Positions 43,712-53,605 of a stretch of DNA of 64,000 nt are shown here, piece after piece. A model generated the notes under the pieces. The model saw only the letters and a program-made list of their open reading frames with translations. It was not told the DNA's origin and searched no databases. This DNA is from Microcella indica. GTDB taxonomy: Bacteria; Actinomycetota; Actinomycetes; Actinomycetales; Microbacteriaceae. The translations under genes and the position numbers were made by a program. Every line of letters begins with the position of its first letter. The first letter of the stretch is position 1. Location: positions 186,001 to 250,000 of the forward strand of contig NZ_CP058670.1 of the NCBI RefSeq assembly GCF_013414345.1, given 5' to 3'.

Positions 43712-43847
43712 AAATCTTTGGTGCTTTCGGCACGCCTCTGGCGTGTCCGCCGCCTCTCACCTGCCGTGCAGACGGGAGTCAACAGGGCTGAGCACCGTGA
43801 TCCGCACGACCAGTTCGACATTCCCCACTTTTAGCGACGAAGAGGCT

Positions 43848-44069
43848 ATGGCCAAAAAAGACGGTGTCATCGAGATCGAAGGCTCGGTGGTCGAAGCGCT
43901 GCCCAACGCGATGTTCCGCGTTGAGTTGAGCAACGGCCACAAGGTTCTCGCCCACATTTCGGGCAAGATGCGCCAGCACTACATCCGCATCCTCCCCGAG
44001 GACCGCGTGATCGTGGAGCTGAGCCCCTACGACCTGACCCGCGGCCGGATCGTCTACCGCTACAAGTAA
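43848..44069 (+). CDS. infA: translation initiation factor IF-1
   Basis: A 73-residue OB-fold protein that binds the ribosomal A site during initiation. [42 protein letters not shown] is standard. The ATG at 43848 is chosen over upstream in-frame starts because IF-1 universally begins here. Confidence 0.99.
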   Translation: MAKKDGVIEIEGSVVEALPNAMFRVELSNGHKVLAHISGKMRQHYIRILPEDRVIVELSPYDLTRGRIVYRYK

Positions 44070-44149
44070 TCGGAATCGTCGACCTGGGTAAGGAACGGCC
44101 CGAGAATCCACTCGGCGCACGAGGCCAGCGAACAAGAGAGATACGCACC

Positions 44150-44263
44150 ATGAAGGTCAACCCCAGCGTCAAGCCCATCTGCGACAAGTGCAAGGTGATC
44201 CGTCGTCACGGCAACGTGATGGTCATCTGCGACAACCCCCGGCACAAGCAGCGTCAGGGTTAA
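44150..44263 (+). CDS. rpmJ: 50S ribosomal protein L36 (zinc-binding form)
   Basis: A 37-residue protein: [14 protein letters not shown], then [12 protein letters not shown], then NPRHKQRQG. Cys11, Cys14, Cys27 and His32 form the zinc ribbon, so this is the zinc-containing variant. ATG at 44150 follows AAGAGAG. Confidence 0.98.
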   Translation: MKVNPSVKPICDKCKVIRRHGNVMVICDNPRHKQRQG

Positions 44264-44267
44264 GGCG

Positions 44268-44353
44268 GCACAGGCCATTTCTGGCCTGTGCAACCCCGAC
44301 GCGGGCGGTCTTCTTGACCGCCCGGAGGCGACACAGCCGAGAATCTTGTCGCC
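44268..44353 (+). promoter_or_regulatory. three-hairpin cluster between rpmJ and rpsM
   Basis: Within 86 nt lie GCACAGGCCA/TGGCCTGTGC (44268-44277 with 44282-44291, loop TTTC), CGGGCGGTC/GACCGCCCG (44302-44310 with 44316-44324, loop TTCTT) and GGCGACA/TGTCGCC (44327-44333 with 44347-44353). The third contains GGCGACACAGCCGAG, a near copy of a motif found twice in the S10 leader. The cluster fills the 211-bp gap before rpsM and may be an attenuator or a protein-binding leader of the alpha operon. Confidence 0.55.
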
Positions 44354-44474
44354 GAACAACTGAATACGAACACCAGGCAGTTCCAGAACCCGCGAGAGCG
44401 GCGGACACCCAGGGCGAGAGGCCTTGGCACCGGAGCTGCTCCACACCTCTCACGAATCCCCTGAAGGAGCCGTC

Positions 44475-44849
44475 ATGGCCCGTCTTGCCGGAGTCGACAT
44501 TCCTCGCGATAAGCGCGTCGAAGTCGCCCTCACCTACATCTACGGCGTTGGCCGTACTCGCGCGACGCAGACGCTCGCCGAGACCGGTATCGACCGGAAC
44601 ATCCGCGTCAAGGACCTCACCGACGACCAGCTCGTCGCGCTCCGCGACCACATCGAAGGCACCTACAAGGTCGAGGGTGACCTCCGCCGCGAGGTCGCCG
44701 CCGACATTCGCCGCAAGGTGGAGATCGGGTCGTACGAGGGCATCCGCCACCGCCGCGGCCTGCCCGTGCGCGGTCAGCGCACCAAGACCAACGCGCGCAC
44801 CCGCAAGGGACCCAAGCGCACCGTCGCCGGCAAGAAGAAGGCCCGATAG
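44475..44849 (+). CDS. rpsM: 30S ribosomal protein S13
   Basis: A 124-residue small-subunit head protein. [30 protein letters not shown] and the C-terminal [22 protein letters not shown] are diagnostic. ATG at 44475 follows GAAGGAG. Confidence 0.99.
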   Translation: MARLAGVDIPRDKRVEVALTYIYGVGRTRATQTLAETGIDRNIRVKDLTDDQLVALRDHIEGTYKVEGDLRREVAADIRRKVEIGSYEGIRHRRGLPVRGQRTKTNARTRKGPKRTVAGKKKAR

Positions 44850-44899
44850 TCCCCGGGTTCGCCCTGACTATCGATTCGACCTCGTTTTAGGAGAACACC

Positions 44900-45298
44900 A
44901 TGGCAGCACCGAAGTCGGCCGCTCGTAAGCCGCGTCGCAAAGAGAAGAAGAGCATCGCCGTGGGCCAGGCCCACATCAAGTCCACCTTCAACAACACGAT
45001 CGTGTCGATCACGGACCCGAGCGGCGCCGTTGTGAGCTGGGCATCGTCCGGGCAGGTCGGATTCAAGGGCTCGCGCAAGTCGACGCCCTTCGCCGCTCAG
45101 CTCGCCGCCGAGTCTGCCGCGCGTCAGGCGCAGGAGCACGGCATGAAGAAGGTCGACGTCTTCGTCAAGGGCCCGGGCTCCGGTCGCGAGACGGCGATCC
45201 GCTCGCTTCAGGCCGCGGGCCTCGAGGTCGGGTCGATCAGCGACGTGACTCCGCAGGCGCACAACGGGTGCCGCCCGCCGAAGCGTCGTCGGGTCTAG
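44900..45298 (+). CDS. rpsK: 30S ribosomal protein S11
   Basis: A 132-residue platform protein. [24 protein letters not shown] and [17 protein letters not shown] are diagnostic. The next gene is rpoA. rpsD, often found between them, is absent here. Confidence 0.99.
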   Translation: MAAPKSAARKPRRKEKKSIAVGQAHIKSTFNNTIVSITDPSGAVVSWASSGQVGFKGSRKSTPFAAQLAAESAARQAQEHGMKKVDVFVKGPGSGRETAIRSLQAAGLEVGSISDVTPQAHNGCRPPKRRRV

Positions 45299-45433
45299 TT
45301 TTTCGCCCTCAGTGACCCGACCCGAGCCCAGCTCGTGTCGGTGCTGGGGTCGCGGCGATGCGATGCATCGCTTCCAGCTCCACCGCACTCAATAACTCAA
45401 CACATCCGGCGGGCCAGCCACCCGCCGCGCCAC

Positions 45434-45455
45434 AAGTGTCATATGGCGGACACTT
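45434..45455 (+). promoter_or_regulatory. rpoA leader hairpin with ATATGGCG loop
   Basis: AAGTGTC (45434-45440) pairs with GACACTT (45449-45455) around the 8-nt loop ATATGGCG. The hairpin ends 18 bases before the rpoA GTG and 5 bases before its AAAGGA site, so it could directly control translation. The loop and closing pairs (TCATATGGCGGA) are identical to the rpoB leader hairpin at 6264-6289, while the outer stem differs. Confidence 0.55.
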
Positions 45456-45473
45456 TGCCGAAAGGAATCCATA

Positions 45474-46469
45474 GTGCTCATCGCACAGCGTCCCACCCTC
45501 ACCGAGGAGAGCGTTTCCGACTTCCGCTCGCGGTTCATGATCGAGCCGCTCGAGCCCGGTTTCGGATACACGCTCGGAAACTCGATGCGTCGAACCCTCC
45601 TCTCGTCGATTCCCGGAGCGGCCGTCACGAGCATTCGCATCGACGGCGTGCTGCACGAGTTCAGCACCATCGCGGGTGTCAAGGAGGATGTCACCGAGAT
45701 CATCCTCAACATCAAGAACCTCGTCGTCTCGAGCGAGCACGACGAGCCCATCACGGCGTACCTGCGCAAGCAGGGCGCTGGCGAGGTGACGGCGGCCGAC
45801 ATCTCCGCACCCGCGGGGGTCGAGATCCACAACCCCGAGCTCGTCATCGCGACGCTCAACGACAGCGCCAAGTTCGAGCTGGAGCTGACGATCGAGCGCG
45901 GTCGCGGCTACGTGAGCGCCACGCAGAACCGCAGCGAGTTCAGCGAAGCGGGGCAGATCCCGATCGACTCGATCTACTCGCCCGTCCTCAAGGTGACCTA
46001 CCGCGTCGAGGCGACCCGTGCCGGGGAGCGCACCGACTTCGACCGTCTCGTCGTCGACGTCGAGACGAAGTCGGCCATCACGCCGCGCGATGCGATCGCG
46101 TCGGCCGGCCGCACGCTCGTCGAGCTGTTCGGCCTGGCCCGCGAGCTCAACACGCAGGCCGAGGGCATCGAGATCGGCCCTGCGCCGGTCGACGCGGTGC
46201 TCTCCACCGAGCTGAGCATGCCCATCGAAGACCTCGATCTGTCGGTGCGCAGCTACAACTGCCTCAAGCGCGAGGGCATCAACACCGTGAGCGAGCTCGT
46301 CGCCCTGTCGGAGACGCAGCTCATGAACATCCGCAACTTCGGGCAGAAGTCGGTCGACGAGGTCAAGGACAAGCTCGTCGAGATGGGCCTCTCGCTCAAG
46401 GACGCCGTTCCCGGCTTCGACGGCGCGCACTTCTACGGCGGCTTCGACGACGACGAGCAGTCGAGCTAG
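45474..46469 (+). CDS. rpoA: DNA-directed RNA polymerase subunit alpha
   Basis: A 331-residue subunit that nucleates polymerase assembly. The N-terminal domain has [23 protein letters not shown]. The C-terminal promoter- and activator-binding domain is at about 250-320 ([38 protein letters not shown]). A short acidic tail ends the protein. GTG start behind GAAAGGA. Confidence 0.99.
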   Translation: MLIAQRPTLTEESVSDFRSRFMIEPLEPGFGYTLGNSMRRTLLSSIPGAAVTSIRIDGVLHEFSTIAGVKEDVTEIILNIKNLVVSSEHDEPITAYLRKQGAGEVTAADISAPAGVEIHNPELVIATLNDSAKFELELTIERGRGYVSATQNRSEFSEAGQIPIDSIYSPVLKVTYRVEATRAGERTDFDRLVVDVETKSAITPRDAIASAGRTLVELFGLARELNTQAEGIEIGPAPVDAVLSTELSMPIEDLDLSVRSYNCLKREGINTVSELVALSETQLMNIRNFGQKSVDEVKDKLVEMGLSLKDAVPGFDGAHFYGGFDDDEQSS

Positions 46470-46523
46470 GCCTCGCGCCGCCCTCGATCCCCACACCGTC
46501 ACTGATACGAAAGAACAGACATC

Positions 46524-47096
46524 ATGCCTCAGCCCACCAAGGGTCCTCGCCTCGGAGGAGGCCCCGCTCACGAGCGGTTGCTCCTCGCCAACCTGGCGAC
46601 CGCGCTCTTCACCCACAAGCGCATCACGACGACCGAGACGAAGGCGAAGCGCCTGCGTCCGCTCGCGGAGCGGCTCATCACGTTCGCCAAGCGCGGTGAC
46701 CTGCACGCGCGCCGTCGCGTCATGACCGTCATCCGCGACAAGAGTGCCGTGCACGAGCTCTTCACGGAGATCGCGCCCCTCGTCGCCGAGCGCGAGGGCG
46801 GCTACACGCGGATCACGAAGACCGGGTACCGCAAGGGCGACAACGCGCCTATGGCAGTCATCGAGCTCGTGCTGGAGCCCGTCAACCCGAAGCCCAAGAG
46901 CGCCAAGAAGTCGGCTGCCGCCGAGGCAGCATCGGCTCCGGCCGCCGCGCCTGAGGCAACCGAGCCTGAGGCCGAGGCGACGGACGCTCCGGACGCGGTC
47001 GAGAACGACGCGGATGCTCAGGCTGACGCCGTCGAGTCCACCGACGAGGCGTCGAGCGAGGACGCCTCGAGCGCCGAGGCCGACGACACCAAGTAG
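46524..47096 (+). CDS. rplQ: 50S ribosomal protein L17 with acidic C-terminal tail
   Basis: A 190-residue protein. The L17 core ([24 protein letters not shown] to [15 protein letters not shown]) ends near residue 120. About 65 residues of Ala/Glu/Asp-rich disordered sequence follow. Acidic L17 tails are known in Actinobacteria, but this one is long. It is the last gene of the alpha operon. Confidence 0.98.
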   Translation: MPQPTKGPRLGGGPAHERLLLANLATALFTHKRITTTETKAKRLRPLAERLITFAKRGDLHARRRVMTVIRDKSAVHELFTEIAPLVAEREGGYTRITKTGYRKGDNAPMAVIELVLEPVNPKPKSAKKSAAAEAASAPAAAPEATEPEAEATDAPDAVENDADAQADAVESTDEASSEDASSAEADDTK

Positions 47097-47115
47097 CACC
47101 GGCTGCCACAGCACT

Positions 47116-47145
47116 CGGCCCCCGCACCCGACGGTGCGGGGGCCG
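47116..47145 (+). terminator. alpha operon terminator
   Basis: A perfect 13-bp stem (47116-47128 with 47133-47145) with loop CGAC, followed by TACTGTTGTG. It starts 19 bp behind the rplQ stop and ends the ribosomal cluster. Confidence 0.88.
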
Positions 47146-47151
47146 TACTGT
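47146..47151 (+). promoter_or_regulatory. possible -10 of a leaderless promoter
   Basis: TACTGT ends seven bases before the GTG at 47159, which has no Shine-Dalgarno sequence. Transcription starting on that GTG would give a leaderless mRNA, common in Actinobacteria. No -35 box is recognisable because that position is inside the rplQ terminator. Confidence 0.33.
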
Positions 47152-47158
47152 TGTGCCT

Positions 47159-48193
47159 GTGACCGAGAACGACCGCATTCCCCTGCGTGAGAGGGTGCAG
47201 GCTCCCTCCTCCCTCACGCTCCCCGCCGACTCCGCCCACTACCGGTGGCGCACACTCAGGCGCGATGACGCCGCCCTCGTGACGAGCCTTGCCGAACGCA
47301 TGAGCGTGCGCGACCACCCGGCGTGGAGCGAGTCGCTCGAGGAGATGCGCGATGCACTCGAGCGCTCGTGGGTCGACCCGTCCGCCGATGGACTGCTGTG
47401 CACGGATGCCGGGGGAGCGGCGGTCGCGTACGGGCTCGTCACGATGCCTCCCGACCCCGAGTCGCTCGTGCGCGTCTTTCTCGCGGGAGGGGTGGACCCC
47501 ACGCACCGCGGGCGGGGCATCGGGCGAACGCTCCTCGCGTGGCAGCACGATCGCGCTCGTCAGATGCTCGCTTCCTCCGACCTCGCCCTGCCGGCGTGGG
47601 TCATGAGCCATGCCGCCGAGATCGCGCCCGAGCACGGTGCGCTCCTCGCACGCGAGGGATTCGAGGCGGCGCGCTACTTCACCACGCTCGAGTGCGAGGT
47701 AGCCAGTGCGCTGCCCGCGGGCCCGGCTCCCGAGGGCGGCGTGCGCATCGAGCCCTTTCGGGCCGAATACAGCGAGGCCGTGCGTGTGGCCAAGAACCAG
47801 GCATTCGCGGACCACTGGGGCAGTCAGCCCATGGGCTCGGAGCAGTGGCAGTCGATGATCGAGCTGCCGACCTTCCGCGCTCCACTGAGCCGCGTCGCCC
47901 TCGTCGACGACGAGGTCGTCGGCTTCGTGACGTCCGAGGTCAACGAAGACGATTGGGCGCGGCAGGGCTTCAGCTCGGGCTACATCGGGCTCGTCGGCAC
48001 GGTGAGGCCCTGGCGTCGCCGGGGCCTCGCGAGCGCACTCCTCGGGGCGGTACTCGAGGCGTACTCCCTCGCGGGCCTCGAGCGCGCCGTTCTGGACGTC
48101 GACACCGAGAGCCCGACAGGCGCGCTGGGCGTCTACACGGCACTGGGCTTCACCCCGACGACGCGTGACGTCGCGTACCGGATCGTCTACTGA
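47159..48193 (+). CDS. tandem GNAT acetyltransferase
   Basis: A 344-residue protein with two GNAT domains. Each has an acetyl-CoA loop: THRGRGIGRTLLAW in the first and VRPWRRRGLASALL in the second, with a C-terminal ALGVYTALGFTPTTRDVAYRI. The arrangement resembles mycothiol synthase MshD, but equally other actinobacterial two-domain GNATs. The active-site details needed to tell them apart are not clear, so no substrate is assigned. The start is GTG at 47159. A GTG two codons earlier (47153) is possible. Confidence 0.8.
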   Translation: MTENDRIPLRERVQAPSSLTLPADSAHYRWRTLRRDDAALVTSLAERMSVRDHPAWSESLEEMRDALERSWVDPSADGLLCTDAGGAAVAYGLVTMPPDPESLVRVFLAGGVDPTHRGRGIGRTLLAWQHDRARQMLASSDLALPAWVMSHAAEIAPEHGALLAREGFEAARYFTTLECEVASALPAGPAPEGGVRIEPFRAEYSEAVRVAKNQAFADHWGSQPMGSEQWQSMIELPTFRAPLSRVALVDDEVVGFVTSEVNEDDWARQGFSSGYIGLVGTVRPWRRRGLASALLGAVLEAYSLAGLERAVLDVDTESPTGALGVYTALGFTPTTRDVAYRIVY

Positions 48194-48199
48194 GAAGCG

Positions 48200-50089
48200 C
48201 TACCGCGGTCGCTGGAGGCCGGGGTTCGCTTCGTAGTCCACGAGGGGAGGCAGGTCCGCGATGCGCTGCAGCGCCGCGGCGAGAGTCTCCGTGTAGACCT
48301 GTCCGCCGGTTGGGCCAGGGTGGATCTGGTCGGGGGCGAGAAGGGAGAGCTGCGGGCTGATGGCCGCGCGCCAGTCGCTCAGCTCGACAAGCCGATATGT
48401 GCGCGCGAAGTCGACGAGGTGGGCATTGACACCCTCCGTCCAGCCGCGCGGCGCCTGCGCGCTCACGAGCACGAGCGTGCGTTCCGGACCGAGCAGCGCC
48501 CGTACCTCGTGGAGCGTCTCCGGGTCGATCGGCCCGTTCGTGCCGAGCCCGAGCACGACCGTGTCGCGCAGGCGGTCAGACTCGACGAGGGCCCTCACGA
48601 TCTGCGGTGCCTGGCGCATCTGCCGGGACACGACGGCGTCGATCGCGATGCCCGGGAAGCGCTCCTGCAGCTGCGGCGCCGCCGCGAGCATGACGGAGTC
48701 CCCGATCGCGGTGATCTCGTCACCCGACGGCAGCGTGCCGGCCACCGCTGCCGCGGGCTCCTCGTCCCGCGGCAGCGGGCGCTCGGCGCGGCGCTGAGAC
48801 TCCGCGACAGCGACCTGGCCGGTGGCGATGAGCTCGGCGGCCTCCGAGCGAGGCGGCGCCTGGGCGACTGCGGTGCTCGAGGCGGCCAGCAGTGCGAGAA
48901 CGCCCGCGGCCGCGACGGCGCGCAGAGGGACAGCACGCGCTGCGCGAGGCGCGCGACGGAACGGCGACTCCACGAGTCGGTAGCTCCCGGCTGCCAGCAG
49001 CACCGAACCCGCGAGCGCGATCACCCCGAGCAACCAGGTCTCGCCGAGGCTCGCGCGGTCGAGCTCGGTCAGTCGCGCTCCGAGCAGCACGATCAAGGGC
49101 CAGTGCCACAGGTACAGCCCGTACGACCTCTCGCCGACCCACCGCGGTAGCGGAGCATCCAGAACGCTGACCAGCCGACTCTGCGGGCGGTCGGCGGCGG
49201 CGATGACGGCGAGAGTGAGCGCCACGGCGACGACCAGGCCGCCGCGATACGTCGCCGCGCCATCGATCGTGAGCACGAGGGAGAGGCCGACAAGGCCGAG
49301 ACCCGCGAGCACACCGAGGGCATCGGTGAGGAGACGGGCGCGTGCGGGGCCGTCGCCGCCCCGCGCGCGCTGCGAGCGCAGGAGGGCCAGCGCGGCACCG
49401 GCGGCGAGGCCGAAACCGTGCGTGAGGGTGGAGAAGTAGGCGGCGGAGGCGGCGGCAGTGTCGAGGGCCGGGTCTCCGGCGACGAGGGCCATCGCCGCGG
49501 CAGACGCGGCCGCGAGCGCGCTCACGACGGCGATGCGGATGCCCGGCCGAGCAATCGCGAGCAGCGCGAGCAGCGCGACCGGCCAGAGCAGGTAGAACTG
49601 CTCCTCCACCGCGAGCGACCAGAGGTGCCGCAGCAGCTCGGGGCTCGTCTGCGTGAGATAGTCGGCCCCGGTCGCGATCGAGAACCAGTTGTAGCTGAAC
49701 GTCAACGCCCCGACGAGCTGCCAGCCGATGCCCACGAGCACGTCGCCGCCCATGAGGGCCGCGAGCCCCGCGGAGACGGCGACGACGAGCACGAGGGCGG
49801 GCAGCAGTCTCCGCGCGCGCCGGGCCCAGAAGCGGCGCAGGGCGATGCGGCCGGAGCGCGCGTGCTCCTCGATGAGCAGGGTCGTGATGAGGTAGCCGCT
49901 CACGACGAGGAACACGTCGACGCCGAGGAAGCCGCCGGGCGCGAGACCCGGGAAGAGGTGGTAGGCGAGCACGAGCACGATCGCGAGCGCCCGGAGGCCG
50001 TCGAGGCCCGGCAGTCGCCGCGCATCGGCGCTCTCGACGGGTCGCGGTGTCTGGAACATGCTCCCCCCGAATCGCCGTCGTCTCGTCAT
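48200..50089 (-). CDS. acyltransferase 3 family membrane protein with SGNH domain
   Basis: A 629-residue O-acyltransferase of the OafA type, which acetylates cell-surface glycans or peptidoglycan. Ten or so membrane helices occupy residues 25-400. The catalytic His is in LAYHLFPG (His44), and the family motifs GYLITTLLIEEH and LWSLAVEEQFYLLWP are present. After a linker, an SGNH esterase-like domain (about 450-629) carries AIGDSVML with the nucleophile Ser and DQIHPGPTGG with the Asp/His pair. ATG at 50089 (behind GAGG) is chosen. ATG 50059 is an alternative because GGGGGGAG lies just before it, although too close for good initiation. Confidence 0.88.
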   Translation of the reverse strand: MTRRRRFGGSMFQTPRPVESADARRLPGLDGLRALAIVLVLAYHLFPGLAPGGFLGVDVFLVVSGYLITTLLIEEHARSGRIALRRFWARRARRLLPALVLVVAVSAGLAALMGGDVLVGIGWQLVGALTFSYNWFSIATGADYLTQTSPELLRHLWSLAVEEQFYLLWPVALLALLAIARPGIRIAVVSALAAASAAAMALVAGDPALDTAAASAAYFSTLTHGFGLAAGAALALLRSQRARGGDGPARARLLTDALGVLAGLGLVGLSLVLTIDGAATYRGGLVVAVALTLAVIAAADRPQSRLVSVLDAPLPRWVGERSYGLYLWHWPLIVLLGARLTELDRASLGETWLLGVIALAGSVLLAAGSYRLVESPFRRAPRAARAVPLRAVAAAGVLALLAASSTAVAQAPPRSEAAELIATGQVAVAESQRRAERPLPRDEEPAAAVAGTLPSGDEITAIGDSVMLAAAPQLQERFPGIAIDAVVSRQMRQAPQIVRALVESDRLRDTVVLGLGTNGPIDPETLHEVRALLGPERTLVLVSAQAPRGWTEGVNAHLVDFARTYRLVELSDWRAAISPQLSLLAPDQIHPGPTGGQVYTETLAAALQRIADLPPLVDYEANPGLQRPR

Positions 50090-50145
50090 CGAGCCTCGGG
50101 GCGGACGACCGCCCACCCGTGCGCTCCATCGTAGGATGGTCGGCC

Positions 50146-51033
50146 GTGAACACTGTGCGCCTGCGGCTCGACCTCGCCTACGATGGCGCGGCGTTCTCCG
50201 GCTGGAGCAGGCAACCCGGCCTGCGCACTGTCGAGGGAGAGCTGGGCGAGGCGCTCGCGACCATTCTGCGCCGGGGCGCCGACCCCGTCGACGCCCCGAG
50301 GGTCACGGTCGCGGGGCGCACCGATGCGGGGGTGCACGCGATCGGGCAGGTCGCCCACCTGGAGCTCTCGCCGGAGGAATGGCACGAGATCGCCCAGCGG
50401 GACCGGCGGCGCGGCCCGCGGGAGGGCGGCCCCGAGGCCTCCCTGCGTCGCAGGCTCAACGGCATCGCCGGTCGCCACGGTGACCTCGTCGTGCGCGACG
50501 CGAGGCGCGCACCCGCCGGGTTCGACGCGCGATTCTCCGCCCTGTGGCGCCGCTACGAGTACCGTCTCGTGGATCGCGGGGGCCCGCGCGACCCCCGACG
50601 TCGCGGCCACACCTTGTGGGTCGAAGAGACGCTCGATCTCGCCGCGATGGACTCCGCGAGTCGGGCGCTCACGGGTCTCCACGACTTCGCGGCGTTCTGC
50701 AAGCCGCGAGAGGGGGCGACGACCATCCGCACCCTGCTCGACTACTCGTGGTCCCGCGATGAAGACGGCGCACTGATCGGACACGTGCGCGCTGATGCCT
50801 TCTGCCACTCCATGGTGCGCGCCCTCGTCGGTGCGGCGATCGCGGTCGGCGCCGGGCGCCTCGACGAGGATGCTCTGCTCGCCGTGCTCGACGGAGCACG
50901 CCGCACCGGCGCCGCTCCCGTCGTGGGCGCGCACGGGCTCACGCTCGTCGAGGTGGGCTACCCGCCCGACGCCGAGCTGGCGGCCCGCGCCGAGCAGACC
51001 CGCGCGCGACGGGACCCCCTGCTCTCAGATTGA
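50146..51033 (+). CDS. truA: tRNA pseudouridine(38-40) synthase
   Basis: A 295-residue enzyme that makes pseudouridine at positions 38-40 of tRNA anticodon arms. The N-terminus is [19 protein letters not shown]. The catalytic Asp60 is in [26 protein letters not shown] and [20 protein letters not shown] are conserved blocks. GTG start with a possible TAGGAT -10 at 50132-50137, which would leave almost no leader. An AGGA within the same bases may instead serve as a ribosome-binding site. The stop lies inside the -35 of the rplM promoter. Confidence 0.96.
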   Translation: MNTVRLRLDLAYDGAAFSGWSRQPGLRTVEGELGEALATILRRGADPVDAPRVTVAGRTDAGVHAIGQVAHLELSPEEWHEIAQRDRRRGPREGGPEASLRRRLNGIAGRHGDLVVRDARRAPAGFDARFSALWRRYEYRLVDRGGPRDPRRRGHTLWVEETLDLAAMDSASRALTGLHDFAAFCKPREGATTIRTLLDYSWSRDEDGALIGHVRADAFCHSMVRALVGAAIAVGAGRLDEDALLAVLDGARRTGAAPVVGAHGLTLVEVGYPPDAELAARAEQTRARRDPLLSD

Positions 51034-51058
51034 CCGGCGGCCCTCGGCCGAGTAGGCT
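51030..51058 (+). promoter_or_regulatory. putative rplM-rpsI promoter
   Basis: TTGACC (51030-51035) and TAGGCT (51053-51058) with a 17-bp spacer. The design matches the rpsL promoter, including the sequence TTGACCGGC and the upstream stop codon lying inside the -35 box. The leader to rplM would be about 120 nt. Confidence 0.65.
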
Positions 51059-51185
51059 CTCCCCTTGGTGTCCGTCGCCGACGGCCATCCAGTTGAGCCC
51101 TCCACCGAGGCGTTCTCGCGCGATCTGCGTCGAGAACTCCCACCGGAGTGGGATTCGCGAACACCTCGACCAGAAAGTACGCACT

Positions 51186-51632
51186 GTGACGCGCACCTTC
51201 AGCCCCACGCCCGCTGACATTCAGCGCGACTGGGTCGTCATCGACGCAACCGATGTCGTCCTCGGCCGCCTCGCCAGCCACGCCGCCGTTCTCCTGCGCG
51301 GCAAGCACAAGCCGACATTCGCCCAGCACATGGACATGGGCGACTTCGTCATCATCATCAACGCCGAGAAGGTCGCCCTCACCGGCTCCAAGCTCGAGCA
51401 GAAGAAGGCATACCGCCACTCGGGCTACCCGGGCGGCCTCACGGCGACGACCTACTCGGAGATGCTCGAGAAGAACCCGGCGCGCACCGTCGAGAAGGCG
51501 ATTCGCGGCATGCTGCCGAAGAACTCGCTCGGCCGTGCTCAGATCAAGAAGCTCAAGGTCTACGCGGGCGCCGAGCACCCGCACGCTGCGCAGCAGCCGA
51601 AGACCTACACCCTCGACCAGGTCGCTCAGTAG
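51186..51632 (+). CDS. rplM: 50S ribosomal protein L13
   Basis: A 148-residue early-assembly protein. [31 protein letters not shown] and [26 protein letters not shown] are diagnostic. GTG start. It is first in the rplM-rpsI pair. Confidence 0.99.
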   Translation: MTRTFSPTPADIQRDWVVIDATDVVLGRLASHAAVLLRGKHKPTFAQHMDMGDFVIIINAEKVALTGSKLEQKKAYRHSGYPGGLTATTYSEMLEKNPARTVEKAIRGMLPKNSLGRAQIKKLKVYAGAEHPHAAQQPKTYTLDQVAQ

Positions 51633-51656
51633 CGGCCGCCGACGACGCTAAGGACA

Positions 51657-52175
51657 ATGAGCAACGTGGCAGACGTGACGAACAGCGACAACACGAGCAC
51701 CGACGCGGCGACCGAGGTCGCCCCCTCGAGCTACTCGACCGAGTCGACCGCCCCCGCAGCGGAGGCCGCGCCACGCGCGATCCTCTCCGTGTCGGGCGCC
51801 GCAGTGGGCCGCCGCAAGCAGGCGATCGCCCGCGTGCGCATCGCTCCCGGCGCCGGCACCTACGTGGTGAACGGCCGCACCCTCGAGGAGTACTTCCCCA
51901 ACAAGCTGCACCAGCAGCTCATCAACGACCCCTTCACCGTGCTGCAGCTCGGGGGCGCATACGACGTCACCGCGCGCATCACCGGTGGCGGCCCCTCGGG
52001 TCAGGCGGGCGCACTGCGCCTCGCCATCGCGCGCGCACTCAACGAGATCGACCGTGAGAACAACCGTGCGACCCTCAAGAAGGCCGGGTTCCTCACGCGC
52101 GACGCGCGCGTGATCGAGCGCAAGAAGGCTGGCCTCAAGAAGGCGCGCAAGGCTCCGCAGTACTCGAAGCGCTAG
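51657..52175 (+). CDS. rpsI: 30S ribosomal protein S9
   Basis: A 172-residue protein whose C-terminal [11 protein letters not shown] tail reaches the P-site tRNA. The S9 core starts near residue 48 ([17 protein letters not shown]). The first 45 residues are a disordered Thr/Ser/Ala extension, a feature seen in other actinobacterial S9 proteins. ATG behind AAGGAC. Confidence 0.99.
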   Translation: MSNVADVTNSDNTSTDAATEVAPSSYSTESTAPAAEAAPRAILSVSGAAVGRRKQAIARVRIAPGAGTYVVNGRTLEEYFPNKLHQQLINDPFTVLQLGGAYDVTARITGGGPSGQAGALRLAIARALNEIDRENNRATLKKAGFLTRDARVIERKKAGLKKARKAPQYSKR

Positions 52176-52195
52176 TCGCGCCTCGGACCACCCAC

Positions 52196-53557
52196 ATGGG
52201 TCGCCTTTTCGGCACGGACGGGGTTCGGGGGCTCGCCAACGGTGATCTCACCGCTGACCTGGCCCTCGGCCTCTCCCAGGCCGCCGCTCGCGTGCTCACG
52301 CAGGGCCGGCACGCCGATGAGTTGCGCGCCCAGGGCAAGCGCCCGACCGCGATCGTCGCGCGCGACCCTCGCGTGTCGGGGGAGTTCCTGACGGCGGCCG
52401 TGTCGGCTGGCCTTGCGAGCTCGGGCATCGACGTGCTCGACGCCGGGGTCATCCCCACGCCTGCCGCCGCCTTCCTCGTCGGCGACATCGGGGCCGACTT
52501 CGGCGTCATGATCTCGGCATCGCACAACCCGGCGCCCGACAACGGCATCAAGTTCTTCTCCTTCGGCGGCACCAAGCTGCCCGACGAGGTGGAGGACCGC
52601 ATCGAGGGTGCACTCGAGGGCGAGAAGCTCGCGCCGACGGGCGAGGCTGTGGGGCGCATCCGCCGGTTCGCCGATGCGGAGGACCGCTACCTGCTGCACC
52701 TGCTGCGCACCCTGGATGCCCGGCTCGACGGCCTGCACATCGTCATCGATTGCGCGCACGGCGCCGCGGCAGGCATCTCGCCGCAGGTGTTCAGCGACGC
52801 CGGTGCCTCGGTGAGCGTCATCGGGTCTGACCCCGACGGCCTCAACATCAACGACGGCGTCGGCTCGACCCACCTCGAGCCCCTGCAGCGCGCGGTGCTG
52901 GAGCAGCGTGCCGACTTCGGCATCGCCCACGACGGCGACGCCGACCGGTGCCTCGCGGTCGACGCCGACGGGCGGGTCATCGACGGCGACCAGATCATGG
53001 CGATCCTCGCCGTCTCGATGCAGCGGCGTGGTCTACTCGCCCAGAGCACCCTCGTCACGACCGTCATGAGCAATCTCGGCCTCGGGCGCGCCATGGCCGA
53101 GCACGGCATCACCGTGATCCAGACGAAGGTCGGCGACCGGTACGTTCTCGAGGCGCTCGCGGAGCACGGCTTGAGCCTGGGCGGCGAGCAGTCTGGCCAC
53201 ATCATCTTCCAGGAGCACGCGACGACCGGTGACGGCATCCTCACGGGCCTGCAGCTCGCCGCCGAGATGTCGCGCACGGGCCGCACGCTCGCCGAGCTCG
53301 CCGACGTCATGACGGTCTTCCCCCAGGTGCTCATCAACGTGCGCGGCGTGGACCGCACGCGCGTGCACGACAGTGCTGCCCTCGCGGAGGCCGTTGCCGC
53401 GGAGGAGGCGCTGCTCGGGGAGAGCGGACGTGTGCTGCTGCGCGCAAGCGGCACCGAGCCGATGGTGCGCGTCATGGTCGAGGCGGCAGACCAGGAGACC
53501 GCGCAGGCCGTCGCCGAGAGGCTCGCCGCCGTCGTGTCGGCCGAGCTCGCCGTCTAG
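52196..53557 (+). CDS. glmM: phosphoglucosamine mutase
   Basis: A 453-residue enzyme converting glucosamine-6-phosphate to glucosamine-1-phosphate for UDP-GlcNAc and cell-wall synthesis. The phosphoserine is Ser109 in ISASHNP, the metal loop is DGDADR (246-251), sugar recognition is GEQSGHI, and the phosphate-binding [12 protein letters not shown] is near the C-terminus. It lies 20 bp behind rpsI and is probably co-transcribed. GlmS is encoded 1.8 kb further on. Confidence 0.98.
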   Translation: MGRLFGTDGVRGLANGDLTADLALGLSQAAARVLTQGRHADELRAQGKRPTAIVARDPRVSGEFLTAAVSAGLASSGIDVLDAGVIPTPAAAFLVGDIGADFGVMISASHNPAPDNGIKFFSFGGTKLPDEVEDRIEGALEGEKLAPTGEAVGRIRRFADAEDRYLLHLLRTLDARLDGLHIVIDCAHGAAAGISPQVFSDAGASVSVIGSDPDGLNINDGVGSTHLEPLQRAVLEQRADFGIAHDGDADRCLAVDADGRVIDGDQIMAILAVSMQRRGLLAQSTLVTTVMSNLGLGRAMAEHGITVIQTKVGDRYVLEALAEHGLSLGGEQSGHIIFQEHATTGDGILTGLQLAAEMSRTGRTLAELADVMTVFPQVLINVRGVDRTRVHDSAALAEAVAAEEALLGESGRVLLRASGTEPMVRVMVEAADQETAQAVAERLAAVVSAELAV

Positions 53558-53605
53558 GGTCCTCCGGCAGGAGGCAGCGGTCACCGCGGGTTCGCACCGG
53601 CGCGC

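Noticed and set aside
43743-43847. N-terminal extension of IF-1
   Set aside because: An in-frame upstream start exists, but IF-1 has a fixed size and the upstream part is leader sequence with its own hairpin.
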